Source: Burkholderiaceae bacterium (lineage in GTDB: Bacteria; Pseudomonadota; Gammaproteobacteria; Burkholderiales; Burkholderiaceae_E). Taken from it: a stretch of DNA of 64,000 bases. This document shows positions 31,016-38,790 of the stretch, piece by piece (the stretch's first letter is position 1; every line of letters starts with the position of its first letter). Location of the stretch: positions 62,001 through 126,000 of the forward strand of contig JAHBZV010000002.1 in NCBI GenBank assembly GCA_019635275.1. Reading direction: 5' to 3'. The notes below the pieces were generated by a model that searched no databases, was not told the origin of the DNA, and was given only the letters and a program-made list of their open reading frames with translations. Made by a program: the position numbers and the translations under genes.

Positions 31016-31702
31016 CTACGGCGCCAGGCCTTCGCGCATCAGCATCGCCAGGAAGGCAGGTCCGCCGCCGCCCAGCGCGACGTAGTGCCGGTACGACTTG
31101 ACCGCGAACACCGCGGGGTCCATTTCGTACAACAACATCGTGACCTCGCCGGCGTCGCCGAAGGCCGCGGTGTCGTACCGCTCGAGGATCGAGCGACGCA
31201 GCGCCTGCGGCATCGTCGACAGCTGCACGATCGCTGCGAAGTACTCGCCCGCGGCTGCGCGTCGCGCCGGGGCCGCGGTGAAGTTCGCGCCTGCCACGGC
31301 ATGGGCGATTTCGTGAGCGACGAAACTGTCCCACAACTCGGCGCTCATCGGCAGCCCGAAGGCCGGCGCGTGTGCGCGAGACGCAGCGACCGCCGCTTCG
31401 TACCGGGCCAGCATGACCACCCCGGAGCCGGCATCGTATTGCCCGAGCGGCTGCGCGGCGTCGCCGCGCCGGCGGCGCTCGAGCGGCCGGATCTCGATCG
31501 ATGCCGGCGGCGACTGCCCTGCGGCCCGGACAAACGCGAGCGCCCGCGCCGCGGCGGCGCAGATCCGCTCGCTCTCCGGCACGCTCCAGCCGGACGTCGC
31601 GACGGGTTCTCCCGGGCAGCGCATCGCCCGGCCCGCAGCGGGCACCGCGAAGGCGGCGAGAACGGCCAGCAGGGCCGCAGTCACGAACCGGATTGCCCGC
31701 AC
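31016..31702 (-). CDS. Secreted protein with HEIAH metalloprotease-like motif
   Basis: About 228 residues from a GTG start that gives a clean signal peptide (FVTAALLAVLAAFAVPAAG). SFVAHEIAHAVAG contains HEIAH (130-134), the HExxH zinc motif of many metallopeptidases. A third zinc ligand is not obvious; the Glu in AAGEYFAAI about 20 residues later is a possible one. The rest (AQPLGQYDAGSGVVMLARYEAA) recalls small secreted proteins of unknown function with a reduced peptidase fold. The start is uncertain, because the frame continues upstream across the quinone reductase gene. It lies 44 bases after that gene on the same strand and may share its transcript. Confidence 0.65.
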   Translation of the reverse strand: MRAIRFVTAALLAVLAAFAVPAAGRAMRCPGEPVATSGWSVPESERICAAAARALAFVRAAGQSPPASIEIRPLERRRRGDAAQPLGQYDAGSGVVMLARYEAAVAASRAHAPAFGLPMSAELWDSFVAHEIAHAVAGANFTAAPARRAAAGEYFAAIVQLSTMPQALRRSILERYDTAAFGDAGEVTMLLYEMDPAVFAVKSYRHYVALGGGGPAFLAMLMREGLAP

Positions 31703-31746
31703 TTCCGTTTCGCTTCCCGGTCGGGGTGACGCCGAGGCGCGCGGCC

Positions 31747-32727
31747 TCAGGGCAGGAGCAGGATCGCGCCGGTGCTCGCGCGCGCCTCGGCCGCGCGATG
31801 CGCGGCCGGCGCGTCGTCGAGGGCGAAGCGCGCGCCGATCGCAGCCTTGACGTGGCCCGCCCCGATCGCCGCGAACACGTCGGCGGCATTCGCGCGCAGC
31901 GTGCCGACGTCGGCGTTGTGCGGGAACACCGACGGACGCGTGAGGAACAGGCAGCCCTTCTTGTTCAGCACCTCGGGCTCGATCGCCGGCGCCGGGCCCG
32001 ATGCGCCGCCGTAGACGACGACGAGGCCGAACGGCGCGGCGCAGTCGAGCGACTTCAGGAACGTCGTGCGGCCGACCGAGTCGTACACCACCCGCGCCTT
32101 CCTGCCGCCGGTCGCCTGCAGGAAGGCCTGCGGCCAGTCGTCGCGCGAGTAGTCGACCGCCGCGTCGCAGCCGGCCGCGCGCGCGATCTCGCACTTGGCC
32201 GGCGAGCCGGCCGTGCCGACGACGTACGCGCCGAGCGCCTTGGCCCAGCGGGTGAGGATCTGCCCGACGCCGCCGGCCGCCGCGTGCACCAGCAGCACGT
32301 CGCCCGGCTGCACCACGTGCGTCTTTCTCAGCAGGTACTGTGCGGTCATCGCCTTGAAGAACAGCGCCGCGGCGTCCTCGTCGGACACCGCGGCCGGCAG
32401 CGCGACCAGTCGCTCGGCCGGGACGTTGCGGCGATCGGCGTAGGCGCCGATGCCGGCGTTCATGTAGACGACGCGATCTCCGGGGCGCAGGTCGCGCACC
32501 CCGGCGCCTACCGCCTCGACGACGCCCGCGGCCTCGTGCCCCAGGCCGGTCGGCAACGGCAGCGGGTAGACGCCGCTGCGCTGGTAGACGTCGATGAAGT
32601 TGAATCCGATCGCCGTCTGGCGCACGCGCACCTCGCCGGCGCCGGGGTCGGGCAGGTCCACCTGTTCGATCCGCATGACTTCGGGCGGGCCGAATTCGCG
32701 GAGCCTGACGGCGCGGGACATCGTCAT
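31747..32727 (-). CDS. qor: NADPH:quinone oxidoreductase (zinc-free MDR family)
   Basis: A 326-residue medium-chain dehydrogenase/reductase that reduces quinones or enones with NADPH. The N-terminal GroES-like domain has GFNFIDVYQRSGVYPLPLP and GHEAAGVVEAVG. The nucleotide-binding fold has VHAAAGGVGQILTRWAKALGAYVVGT. The Cys and His ligands of the catalytic zinc are missing, as expected for the QOR branch. ATG at 32727 has a GAGGAAG site; the frame extends upstream to 32823, but without a ribosome site. It is divergent from the ECF sigma operon, with the two starts 125 bases apart. Confidence 0.93.
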   Translation of the reverse strand: MTMSRAVRLREFGPPEVMRIEQVDLPDPGAGEVRVRQTAIGFNFIDVYQRSGVYPLPLPTGLGHEAAGVVEAVGAGVRDLRPGDRVVYMNAGIGAYADRRNVPAERLVALPAAVSDEDAAALFFKAMTAQYLLRKTHVVQPGDVLLVHAAAGGVGQILTRWAKALGAYVVGTAGSPAKCEIARAAGCDAAVDYSRDDWPQAFLQATGGRKARVVYDSVGRTTFLKSLDCAAPFGLVVVYGGASGPAPAIEPEVLNKKGCLFLTRPSVFPHNADVGTLRANAADVFAAIGAGHVKAAIGARFALDDAPAAHRAAEARASTGAILLLP

Positions 32728-32778
32728 CTCGGACTTCCTCTCGTCGCAATGTCGGGCCATGATGATCGCACGGGCGAT

Positions 32779-32804
32779 GGAATAACCGGCCCCGACCGCG
32801 CGTT
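32779..32804 (+). promoter_or_regulatory. ECF-sigma-type promoter of the lipoprotein-sigma-anti-sigma operon
   Basis: GGAATAA at 32779-32785, a 16-base spacer and GTT (within CGTT) at 32802-32804 match the GGAA...GTT architecture of many ECF sigma promoters. Transcription would start near 32811, about 40 bases before the ATG at 32853. Because the operon encodes its own ECF sigma factor, autoregulation is likely. Confidence 0.6.
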
Positions 32805-32852
32805 CACCGTGAAGGGCCTGCATCCGGCCGGCCCGTCCACAGGAGAAACCCC

Positions 32853-33245
32853 ATGGTCAGGCTGATGGCCGCTGCGGCAACCGCTGCGCTTCTGGCAGGT
32901 TGCAGCACGATGGAGTCGATGTACGGGAGCGTGGTGCATCCGGCGCCGGCGAAGACTTACGAGGGCGCACTGGTCGGCGCGAACGACATGACGCTGTACA
33001 CCTTCGACCGCGACCCGGCCGGCGCGGGTCGCAGCGTCTGCAACGGGCCCTGCGCCGCGAACTGGCCGCCGCTCTATGCCAATGGCGGCACGGCGCGGGG
33101 CGACTGGACGGTCATCCGGCGCGACGACGGCCGCACGCAATGGGCGTACAAGGGCAAGCCGCTCTACTACTGGGTGAAGGACCAGAAACCCGGCGACCGC
33201 ACCGGCGACGGCTTCAACGGTGCATGGCGTGTCGCCCGCCCATGA
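32853..33245 (+). CDS. Small secreted-repeat lipoprotein (COG4315-like)
   Basis: A 130-residue protein with the lipobox LLAGC (C17). It carries the domain pattern MTLYTFDRDPAGAGRSVCNGPCAANWPPL and later DGRTQWAYKGKPLYYW, characteristic of the COG4315/PF03640 lipoprotein family, whose function is not established. Two Cys in the CNGPC motif could form a disulfide or bind metal. AGGAG at 32841 serves the ATG. It overlaps the sigma factor gene by 26 bases, so the two are coupled. As first gene behind an ECF-type promoter, it is probably the main stress-induced product of the operon. Confidence 0.85.
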   Translation: MVRLMAAAATAALLAGCSTMESMYGSVVHPAPAKTYEGALVGANDMTLYTFDRDPAGAGRSVCNGPCAANWPPLYANGGTARGDWTVIRRDDGRTQWAYKGKPLYYWVKDQKPGDRTGDGFNGAWRVARP

Positions 33246-33762
33246 CGCGCTGATCGCCCTGATTCCGCGCCTGCGCCGCTATGCGCGGATGCTGTGCGCG
33301 GACGCAGCCGCGGCCGACGACCTCGTGCAGGACACGCTCGAGCGCGCCTGCACGCGGCTCGCGCAGTGGCGGCCCGGCTCCGACCTGCGAGCCTGGGCGT
33401 TCACGATCATGCACAACCTGTTCGTGAGCGAGACGCGCCGCCCGCGCTACCGGCTCGAGGCGGCGCACGAGTCCCTGCCCGGGGACGTGGCCGCCGACGC
33501 CGCGCCCGACCCCGCATCCGGCTGGGTCGAGGCCCTCGACCTCGAGCGCGCGCTGCGCGCGTTGCCGCAGGCGCAGCGGCAGGTGCTGCTGCTGGTCGCG
33601 TTCGAGGACATGTCCTACGAGCAGGTGGCCAGCGTCGTCGGCGTGCCGGCGGGGACGGTGATGTCGCGGCTGTCGCGGGCGCGCGCGCGGCTGCGCGAAT
33701 TGCTCGAGCCCGATGCCGAGGGCGCGCGGCCCGCCGGCCCGCGGCTCAGGTTGATGAAGTAA
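33220..33762 (+). CDS. ECF RNA polymerase sigma factor
   Basis: A 180-residue group 4 sigma factor. Region 2 includes LRRYARMLCADAAAADDLVQDTLERAC and the -10-recognition part FTIMHNLFVSETRR. Region 4 includes ALPQAQRQVLLLVAFEDMSYEQVASVVGVPAGTVMSRLSRARARL with a clear helix-turn-helix. GTG at 33220 overlaps the lipoprotein gene; GTG at 33229 is an alternative start, and neither has a strong ribosome site. The putative anti-sigma gene follows after 15 bases. The promoter at 32779 is a plausible target of this sigma factor. Confidence 0.93.
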   Translation: MHGVSPAHDALIALIPRLRRYARMLCADAAAADDLVQDTLERACTRLAQWRPGSDLRAWAFTIMHNLFVSETRRPRYRLEAAHESLPGDVAADAAPDPASGWVEALDLERALRALPQAQRQVLLLVAFEDMSYEQVASVVGVPAGTVMSRLSRARARLRELLEPDAEGARPAGPRLRLMK

Positions 33763-33777
33763 CGGTATCCCGAGACG

Positions 33778-34608
33778 ATGACTGACGATCGAAACGACAT
33801 GCATGCGTGGGCCGACGGCCGCCTCGACGGCGAGCGGCTGCGCCGCTTCGAGGCCCGCCTGGACGGGGACGACGCCTTGCGCGCCGAAGCGCAGGCGTGG
33901 CGACGGCAGGCGCAGGCATTGAAAGCGCTCGGCAGCGAGACGCTCGACGAGCCGGTGCCGCAGCACCTGGTCGACGCCGCGCTCGGGGCGACGCCGGACT
34001 CGCGCCCGGGCGAAGGAGCCACTGGCGCCGGCGCCTGGCGCGCCGGCGATCCGCGCGTCTGGCTGGCCGCCGCGGCGCTGGCCGCGCTCGCCTGGTCGGT
34101 CGGGTGGATGTCCCATGCGAGGTTCGCTGCGCCCGCAGCGCAGCTCGCGCAGGCCGGCGCACCGGCGTTCGTGCGCGACGCGCTGGCCGCGCACGTGGTG
34201 TACACGCCCGAGGTGCGCCATCCGGTCGAAGTCGCCGCGGCCCAGCACGAGCACCTCGTGCAGTGGCTCTCGAAGCGGCTCGGCGCGACGCTCACCGTGC
34301 CCTCGCTCGATGCGCTCGGCTGGTCGCTGGTGGGGGGCCGGCTGCTCCCCGGCGCCGACGGCGCGCGCGCGCAGTTCATGTACCAGGATGCAACCGGCGC
34401 GCGGCTCACGCTCTACGTGGCCGACGCCGGCCCGCAATCGGGCGACACGGCGTTCCGGTTCGACCGCGACGGCCGCATCGCTGCCTTCTACTGGATCGAC
34501 GGTCGCTTCGGCTACGCGCTGTCGGCGCAGACCGACCGCGCGACGCTGCTCGCGCTCGCCGAGGAGGTCTATCGGCAACTGTCGCGCGCGTCACCGCCAC
34601 CCGCCTGA
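33778..34608 (+). CDS. Membrane-anchored anti-sigma factor
   Basis: A 276-residue protein with a cytoplasmic N-terminal part (MHAWADGRLDGERLRRFEARL) of the kind that binds ECF sigma factors, one membrane segment (WLAAAALAALAWSVGWM, about 95-110) and a periplasmic domain of about 160 residues. The zinc motif HxxxCxxC of ZAS anti-sigma factors is absent. The periplasmic end (LGWSLVGGRLLPGADGARAQFMYQD and later AAFYWIDGRFGYALS) resembles transmembrane transcriptional regulators in other proteobacterial sigma operons. It would hold the sigma factor inactive until an envelope signal arrives. The stress sensed is unknown. Confidence 0.85.
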   Translation: MTDDRNDMHAWADGRLDGERLRRFEARLDGDDALRAEAQAWRRQAQALKALGSETLDEPVPQHLVDAALGATPDSRPGEGATGAGAWRAGDPRVWLAAAALAALAWSVGWMSHARFAAPAAQLAQAGAPAFVRDALAAHVVYTPEVRHPVEVAAAQHEHLVQWLSKRLGATLTVPSLDALGWSLVGGRLLPGADGARAQFMYQDATGARLTLYVADAGPQSGDTAFRFDRDGRIAAFYWIDGRFGYALSAQTDRATLLALAEEVYRQLSRASPPPA

Positions 34609-34672
34609 GCGACAATGCGGGCTGCGCGAGCCGGGGCACCGGACCGGTCTCGCGATCCACCAGGAGCCCCGC

Positions 34673-36301
34673 TTGTCCGACTCGCCGCCCAGCGAACAGG
34701 AAGCCGACGGGCCGGCGCTGCCGGCCGCGGCGTTCGCGCCGCTGGCCGATCCGGTGTTCCGCACGCTCTGGGTGGTGTGGTTCACCGCCAACGTCTGCAT
34801 GTCGATGAACGACGTCGCGGCCGCCTGGCTGATGACCTCGCTCACCACCTCCCCGGTGATGGTCGCGCTGGTGCAGACGGCCGCGACGCTGCCGGTGTTC
34901 CTGCTCGGCCTGCCCAGCGGCGCACTCGCCGACATCCTCGATCGCCGGCGCTATTTTGTCGTCACGCAGTTCTGGGTGGCCGCCACGGCGCTGTTGCTGT
35001 GCCTCGCGATCGTCTCCGACGCGATCAATCCGACGCTGCTGCTGCTGCTGGTGTTCGCCAACGGCATCGGGCTCGCGATGCGCTGGCCCGTCTACTCGGC
35101 GATCGTCCCGGGGCTCGTGCCCCGCGTGCAGCTGCCCGCTGCACTGGCGCTGAACGGGTTGGCGATGAACGCCTCGCGGATCGCCGGACCCGTGCTCGCC
35201 GGCGCGCTGATCGCCGGCGCGGGCACGGCCTGGGTGTTCGTGGTCAACGCCGTGCTGTCGGTGATTGCCGGCTTCCTGATCCTGCGCTGGAAGACGGTCG
35301 AGGAGCCCAGTGCGTTGCCGGGCGAGCGTTTCCTGGGCGCGATGCGCGTCGGCGTGCAGTACGTGCGCCAGTCGGCGGCGATGCGCGCAGTGCTGGTGCG
35401 CGTGATGAACTTCTTCGGGCAGTCGACCGCGCTGATCGCGCTGCTGCCGCTGGTGGCACGCGGCATGCACGGGGGCTCGGCGGGCACCTACACGCTGCTG
35501 TTCGCGTCGCTCGGCTTCGGCGCGATTCTCTCGGTGTTCATGCTGCCGCACATGCGCCACCGGCGCACGCGCGACGAGCTGATCCGCGACGGTTCGGTGG
35601 TGCAGGCGGCGGCGATGGTCGCGGCGGGCTTCGCTCCGAACGTCTACGTCGCGGTCCCGGTGATGGTCGTGGCCGGCATCGCCTGGCTGACGGTCGCCAA
35701 CTCGATCTCGATCGCCGCGCAGCTGGCGCTGCCGAACTGGGTGCGCGCGCGCGGCATGTCGACGTTCCAGGTCGCGCTGATGGGCGGCGCGGGCGCCGGC
35801 GCCGCATTGTGGGGACAGGTCGCGGCGCTGACCGACGTGCGCACCAGCCTCGCGGTCGCGGCGGTCACCGGGGTCGCCGTGCTCTGGCTCACGCGCGGGT
35901 ACAAGGTCGAGGGCGGCGCCGAGGAGGATCTGACCCCTTCGCAGAGCTGGAAGGCGCCGGTCACCGCGTTGCCGGTCGAGCCCGACGCCGGCCCCGTGAT
36001 GACGACGATCGAGTACCGGATCGACCCGGCGCGGGCCGATGAATTCCGCGCCGTGATGCAGGAGAGCCGCCGCAGCCGGTTGCGGCAGGGCGCGCTGTCC
36101 TGGGAACTGTTCCGCGACACCAACGACCCCGGGCGCTATCTCGAGTACTTCGTCGACGAATCCTGGGTCGAGCACCTGCGCCGCTTCGACCGGGTCACCG
36201 CCGCCGACGTCGCGCTGCGCGCGCGCCGGCTCGCGTTCCATCTGGGCGAGCAGCCTCCGGTGGTCACGCGCTACATCGCCGAGCCGGTGCGCCATGGCTG
36301 A
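34673..36301 (+). CDS. MFS exporter with C-terminal monooxygenase-like (ABM) domain
   Basis: A 542-residue protein. Residues about 20-420 form an MFS transporter of the EntS/MFS_3 type: MNDVAAAWLMTSLTTSP, LPSGALADILDRRRYF with the typical basic loop, and NASRIAGPVLAGALIAGAG. From about 440 a soluble ferredoxin-like domain follows (MTTIEYRIDPARADEFRAVMQESRRSRLRQGALSWELF) that resembles the ABM/dimeric alpha-beta barrel family. I chose the TTG at 34673 because AGGAG sits at the right distance and the longer frame upstream is a shadow of the anti-sigma gene. The substrate is unknown. The combination is seen in other proteobacterial genomes, so the fusion is real, but its purpose is not clear. 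Confidence 0.88.
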   Translation: MSDSPPSEQEADGPALPAAAFAPLADPVFRTLWVVWFTANVCMSMNDVAAAWLMTSLTTSPVMVALVQTAATLPVFLLGLPSGALADILDRRRYFVVTQFWVAATALLLCLAIVSDAINPTLLLLLVFANGIGLAMRWPVYSAIVPGLVPRVQLPAALALNGLAMNASRIAGPVLAGALIAGAGTAWVFVVNAVLSVIAGFLILRWKTVEEPSALPGERFLGAMRVGVQYVRQSAAMRAVLVRVMNFFGQSTALIALLPLVARGMHGGSAGTYTLLFASLGFGAILSVFMLPHMRHRRTRDELIRDGSVVQAAAMVAAGFAPNVYVAVPVMVVAGIAWLTVANSISIAAQLALPNWVRARGMSTFQVALMGGAGAGAALWGQVAALTDVRTSLAVAAVTGVAVLWLTRGYKVEGGAEEDLTPSQSWKAPVTALPVEPDAGPVMTTIEYRIDPARADEFRAVMQESRRSRLRQGALSWELFRDTNDPGRYLEYFVDESWVEHLRRFDRVTAADVALRARRLAFHLGEQPPVVTRYIAEPVRHG

Positions 36302-36347
36302 GCCCGGAAGCTTGATTCGGCTCAGTCGGGTCTGTCGGGCGCGCAGC

Positions 36348-36353
36348 TAGAAT
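36348..36353 (+). promoter_or_regulatory. Candidate -10 element (TAGAAT) of a leaderless gene
   Basis: TAGAAT in the context GCTAGAATC lies seven bases before the GTG at 36361. No Shine-Dalgarno sequence fits between them. The spacing would place the transcription start at the GTG, as for the TAGCAT at 2981 and the TACACT at 60062. Confidence 0.4.
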
Positions 36354-36360
36354 CGGGCTC

Positions 36361-36777
36361 GTGTCGACCAGCCGCCCCCGCCCGTTCGTCGCCTGGATCG
36401 CCTGCCTCGCGATCCTGACGGCCGCGCTCGCCCCGTTGCTCGGCCACGCGATCGCGACCGTGCGCGGTCTGCCGGTCGTGGTCGCCGAACTGTGCTCGGC
36501 CGGCCAGGGCGGACGCCTGGTGATCTGGGCGCCGCTGGCGGCCGACGCCGATCCGGCGCAGCCCGCCGACGGCCGCTCGCCCCGTGGGGGCGCTGGCAAG
36601 GCGCACTGTCCGGCCTGCCTGGGTTCGCCCGACCCGGCTGCCCTGCCGCCGATCGCCGTTCCGGCCTTCCTGCTGGTCACCGCGGCGTACCGGCTGCCGG
36701 CCGCCCCGCTCCCGGTACCCGCGACGCCTTCGGCGTGGACGCCGGCCAATCCGCGCGCGCCACCGCCGCACGCCTGA
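36361..36777 (+). CDS. DUF2946-like small membrane/periplasmic protein
   Basis: A 138-residue protein with an N-terminal hydrophobic segment (FVAWIACLAILTAALAPLLGHA), a polar region with ELCSA and HCPACL, and a second hydrophobic stretch. Cys-and-His motifs of this kind in a DUF2946-type protein are often found next to copper genes, and the next gene encodes a copper chaperone of the PCuAC family. It may bind metal in the periplasm. The family assignment rests on length, motif and neighbour, not on a full match. The GTG start has no ribosome site and may be leaderless. Confidence 0.6.
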   Translation: MSTSRPRPFVAWIACLAILTAALAPLLGHAIATVRGLPVVVAELCSAGQGGRLVIWAPLAADADPAQPADGRSPRGGAGKAHCPACLGSPDPAALPPIAVPAFLLVTAAYRLPAAPLPVPATPSAWTPANPRAPPPHA

Positions 36778-36868
36778 TCTGCCAGGTCCGATCCCGATTC
36801 TCCGGGCGCACGCCGCGATTCGCGGACAGCGCCCAACCACGCGCGCGCCGCGCGCAAGGAAACCGAAG

Positions 36869-37336
36869 ATGAAACACACGCAGCTGAAGCGCCTCGTCGC
36901 CTCCTCGCTCCTCTTTCTCGCCACCGCCGGCACTGCCTTCGCGCAGGTGACGGTGTCCGATCCATGGGTGCGCGCCACCGTGGCCGCGCAGAAGGCCAGC
37001 GGCGCCTTCATGACGCTGACCGCGGCCCGCGACGCTCGCCTGGTCGAGGCGAGTTCCCCGGTGGCCGGGGTCGTCGAGATCCACGAGATGGCGATGGAGC
37101 AGAACGTGATGCGCATGCGCGCCGTCCCCGGGCTCGACCTGCCGGCCGGCAAGGCGGTCGAATTGAAGCCCGGCGGCTACCACGTGATGCTGCTGGAACT
37201 CAAGGGCCCGCTGAAGGCCGGCGAAACGGTGCCGATCACGCTGGTGTTCGAAGGACCCGACAAGTCGCGGCAAACCGTCGAGGTGAAAGCGCCGGTGCGG
37301 CCGCTTGCCGGCGGCCAGGCCCCGATGAAACACTAG
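36869..37336 (+). CDS. Periplasmic copper chaperone PCuAC
   Basis: A 155-residue protein with a signal peptide ending at AFAQ (about 26). The mature domain carries the exact PCuAC copper motif H72-X10-M83-X21-H105-X-M107, in HEMAMEQNVMRM and GGYHVMLLE. These proteins bind Cu(I) through His and Met and deliver it to the CuA site of cytochrome oxidase. Upstream AAGGAAACC acts as the ribosome site. The DUF2946-like gene precedes it by 91 bases and nnrS follows by 89. Together with CopA and CopZ at 41-43 kb the window has two separate copper loci. Confidence 0.92.
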   Translation: MKHTQLKRLVASSLLFLATAGTAFAQVTVSDPWVRATVAAQKASGAFMTLTAARDARLVEASSPVAGVVEIHEMAMEQNVMRMRAVPGLDLPAGKAVELKPGGYHVMLLELKGPLKAGETVPITLVFEGPDKSRQTVEVKAPVRPLAGGQAPMKH

Positions 37337-37388
37337 CGCCTGGGGCTCCGCTGGCGGTGCGCACTTGTGCCCACCGCGGCGGGGCATT

Positions 37389-37411
37389 AAGATATATCTT
37401 ATTTAAATCTT
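37389..37411. promoter_or_regulatory. NsrR-like operator overlapping the nnrS promoter
   Basis: A 23-base element with ends AAGAT and ATCTT in inverted orientation (AAGAT-N13-ATCTT), the outer arrangement of NsrR sites. The element also contains the perfect 12-base palindrome AAGATATATCTT. It is the most AT-rich spot in the region and lies 15 bases before the nnrS ATG. A weak promoter, TTGTGC (37365) with 17-base spacing to TAAGAT (37388), would be covered by the bound protein. NsrR is a nitric-oxide-sensing repressor known to control nnrS genes. The inner consensus bases match only partly. Confidence 0.55.
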
Positions 37412-37425
37412 AAAGGCCGGCCGAC

Positions 37426-38649
37426 ATGAAGCCCGTCCCCGTCCGCACCGTGCTCGTGCCCTTGCTCGAACCGCAGGGCGCATCGCACGCATCGCCGCCG
37501 CGCGGCGTGGCACTGTTCCGGCTCGGATTCCGGCCGTTCTACCTGCTCGCGGCGCTCTTCGCGGCGCTGGCAGTGCCGCTGTGGCTCGCGCAGTTCGCGG
37601 GCGTGCTGCCGCCGCCGGCCGCGTACCCGGCGATGCTCTGGCACGCGCACGAAATGAGCTTCGGCTTCGTGCTGGCGGTGATCGTCGGCTTCCTGCTCAC
37701 CGCCGCGCGCGTCTGGACCGGGCTGCCGACCCCGACCGGCCGCCATCTGGCTGGCCTGGCCGCCCTGTGGGTGGTCGCGCGGCTGTTCAACTACTTCGGT
37801 CCGTCACCGGCGGCGATGCTCGCCGACGCGGCGTTCCTGATCCTGCCGATGATCGCGCTCGGCCTGGTGCTGGTGAAGGCGCGCAGCCATCGCAACCTGT
37901 TCGTGCTGGTGATACTCACCGCGTTCCTGGTCGCGAACACGCTGTTCCACCTCGCGGTGGCCGGGCGGGTGCCGTTCGCACCCATCACGGCCGTGCACTT
38001 CTTCGTCTTCACCGTGATCATGCTGATCGGCGTGATTGGCGGACGCGTGATCCCGTCGTTCACCGCCAACGCATTGCGCGGCGTGCGCCAGTACCGCAGC
38101 CGCTGGATCGACGCGCTGGCGCTGGCAGGCACCGGGTTCGCGCTGCTGATGGTGCTCGTGGGCGCCCCGGTGGCGCCCACGGTCGCCGCGTGTCTCGGAG
38201 CCGCTGCGCTGCAGGCGGCACGCCTCGCCGGCTGGAATCCGTGGGCGGCGCGGCGCCAAGCCCTGCTGTGGATCCTGCACGTCTCGTACGCCTGGGTGCC
38301 GATCGGGCTGGTGCTGCTCGCGTGCGGGGTCGCCGGCAAGGTGCCGATGTCGGCGGGCGTCCACGCATTGACGCTCGGCGCGATCGGCGGGCTCATCATC
38401 GGCATGATCACGCGCACCGCGCTCGGCCACACCGCTCGGCCGCTGAAGGCGGGCCGGATCGAGGTGGCGGCCTACCTGCTGGTGCAAGCGGCGGTGCTGA
38501 TCAGGTTGGCGCCTATCCTCGTGCCCGGCCTGCCGTACCTGCCGTGGACCACGGTCGCCGCCAGCGCATGGAGCCTTGCGTTTGCACTGTATTTCGCGAA
38601 GTACGCGCCGATGCTGTCCGCGCCGCGCCTGGACGGCCGCGACGGCTGA
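37426..38649 (+). CDS. nnrS: NnrS family haem/copper membrane protein
   Basis: A 407-residue inner-membrane protein with about twelve hydrophobic segments. HAHEMSFGFVLAVIVGFLLTAARVWTGLPTP is the hallmark of the family, and HFFVFTVIMLIGVIGGRVIPSFTANAL is a second conserved block. Conserved His residues, including those of HAHEM, are the probable haem ligands. NnrS is known to lessen nitric-oxide stress, apparently by protecting iron enzymes. The ATG is preceded by AAAGG. The NsrR-like site just upstream gives independent support. No other denitrification gene is in the window. Confidence 0.94.
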   Translation: MKPVPVRTVLVPLLEPQGASHASPPRGVALFRLGFRPFYLLAALFAALAVPLWLAQFAGVLPPPAAYPAMLWHAHEMSFGFVLAVIVGFLLTAARVWTGLPTPTGRHLAGLAALWVVARLFNYFGPSPAAMLADAAFLILPMIALGLVLVKARSHRNLFVLVILTAFLVANTLFHLAVAGRVPFAPITAVHFFVFTVIMLIGVIGGRVIPSFTANALRGVRQYRSRWIDALALAGTGFALLMVLVGAPVAPTVAACLGAAALQAARLAGWNPWAARRQALLWILHVSYAWVPIGLVLLACGVAGKVPMSAGVHALTLGAIGGLIIGMITRTALGHTARPLKAGRIEVAAYLLVQAAVLIRLAPILVPGLPYLPWTTVAASAWSLAFALYFAKYAPMLSAPRLDGRDG

Positions 38650-38694
38650 TCGACGCGCAGGGGGCAGGCGCGGCGCCAGCGCCTTCGCCCGCGT

Positions 38695-38729
38695 TGTCGG
38701 AATTTCTTACACCCGAACCGACCTGTCGG
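38695..38729. promoter_or_regulatory. Candidate activator site upstream of the sigma-54 promoter
   Basis: Two TGTCGG-related elements lie 50-90 bases ahead of the sigma-54 promoter. TGTCGGAATTTCTTACA (38695-38711) has ends TGT and ACA in inverted orientation. CCGACCTGTCGG (38718-38729) is a dyad with five-base arms around CT. The position suits an enhancer-binding protein; PrsR is the activator reported for PEP-CTERM genes. The link is inference. Confidence 0.4.
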
Positions 38730-38775
38730 CCCGCCACGGCACGGGCCTCCTTTCGAATCATGGGGTTGGCAACCG

Positions 38776-38790
38776 GGGCATGTCCCTTGC
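38776..38790 (+). promoter_or_regulatory. Sigma-54 (-24/-12) promoter of the PEP-CTERM gene
   Basis: GGGCATGTCCCTTGC matches the RpoN consensus TGGCACG-N4-TTGC except at two positions, and keeps the essential GG and GC with exactly ten bases between them. Transcription would start near 38802, leaving a leader of about 86 bases. Sigma-54 control of PEP-CTERM genes through PrsK/PrsR has been reported in related bacteria. Confidence 0.65.
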
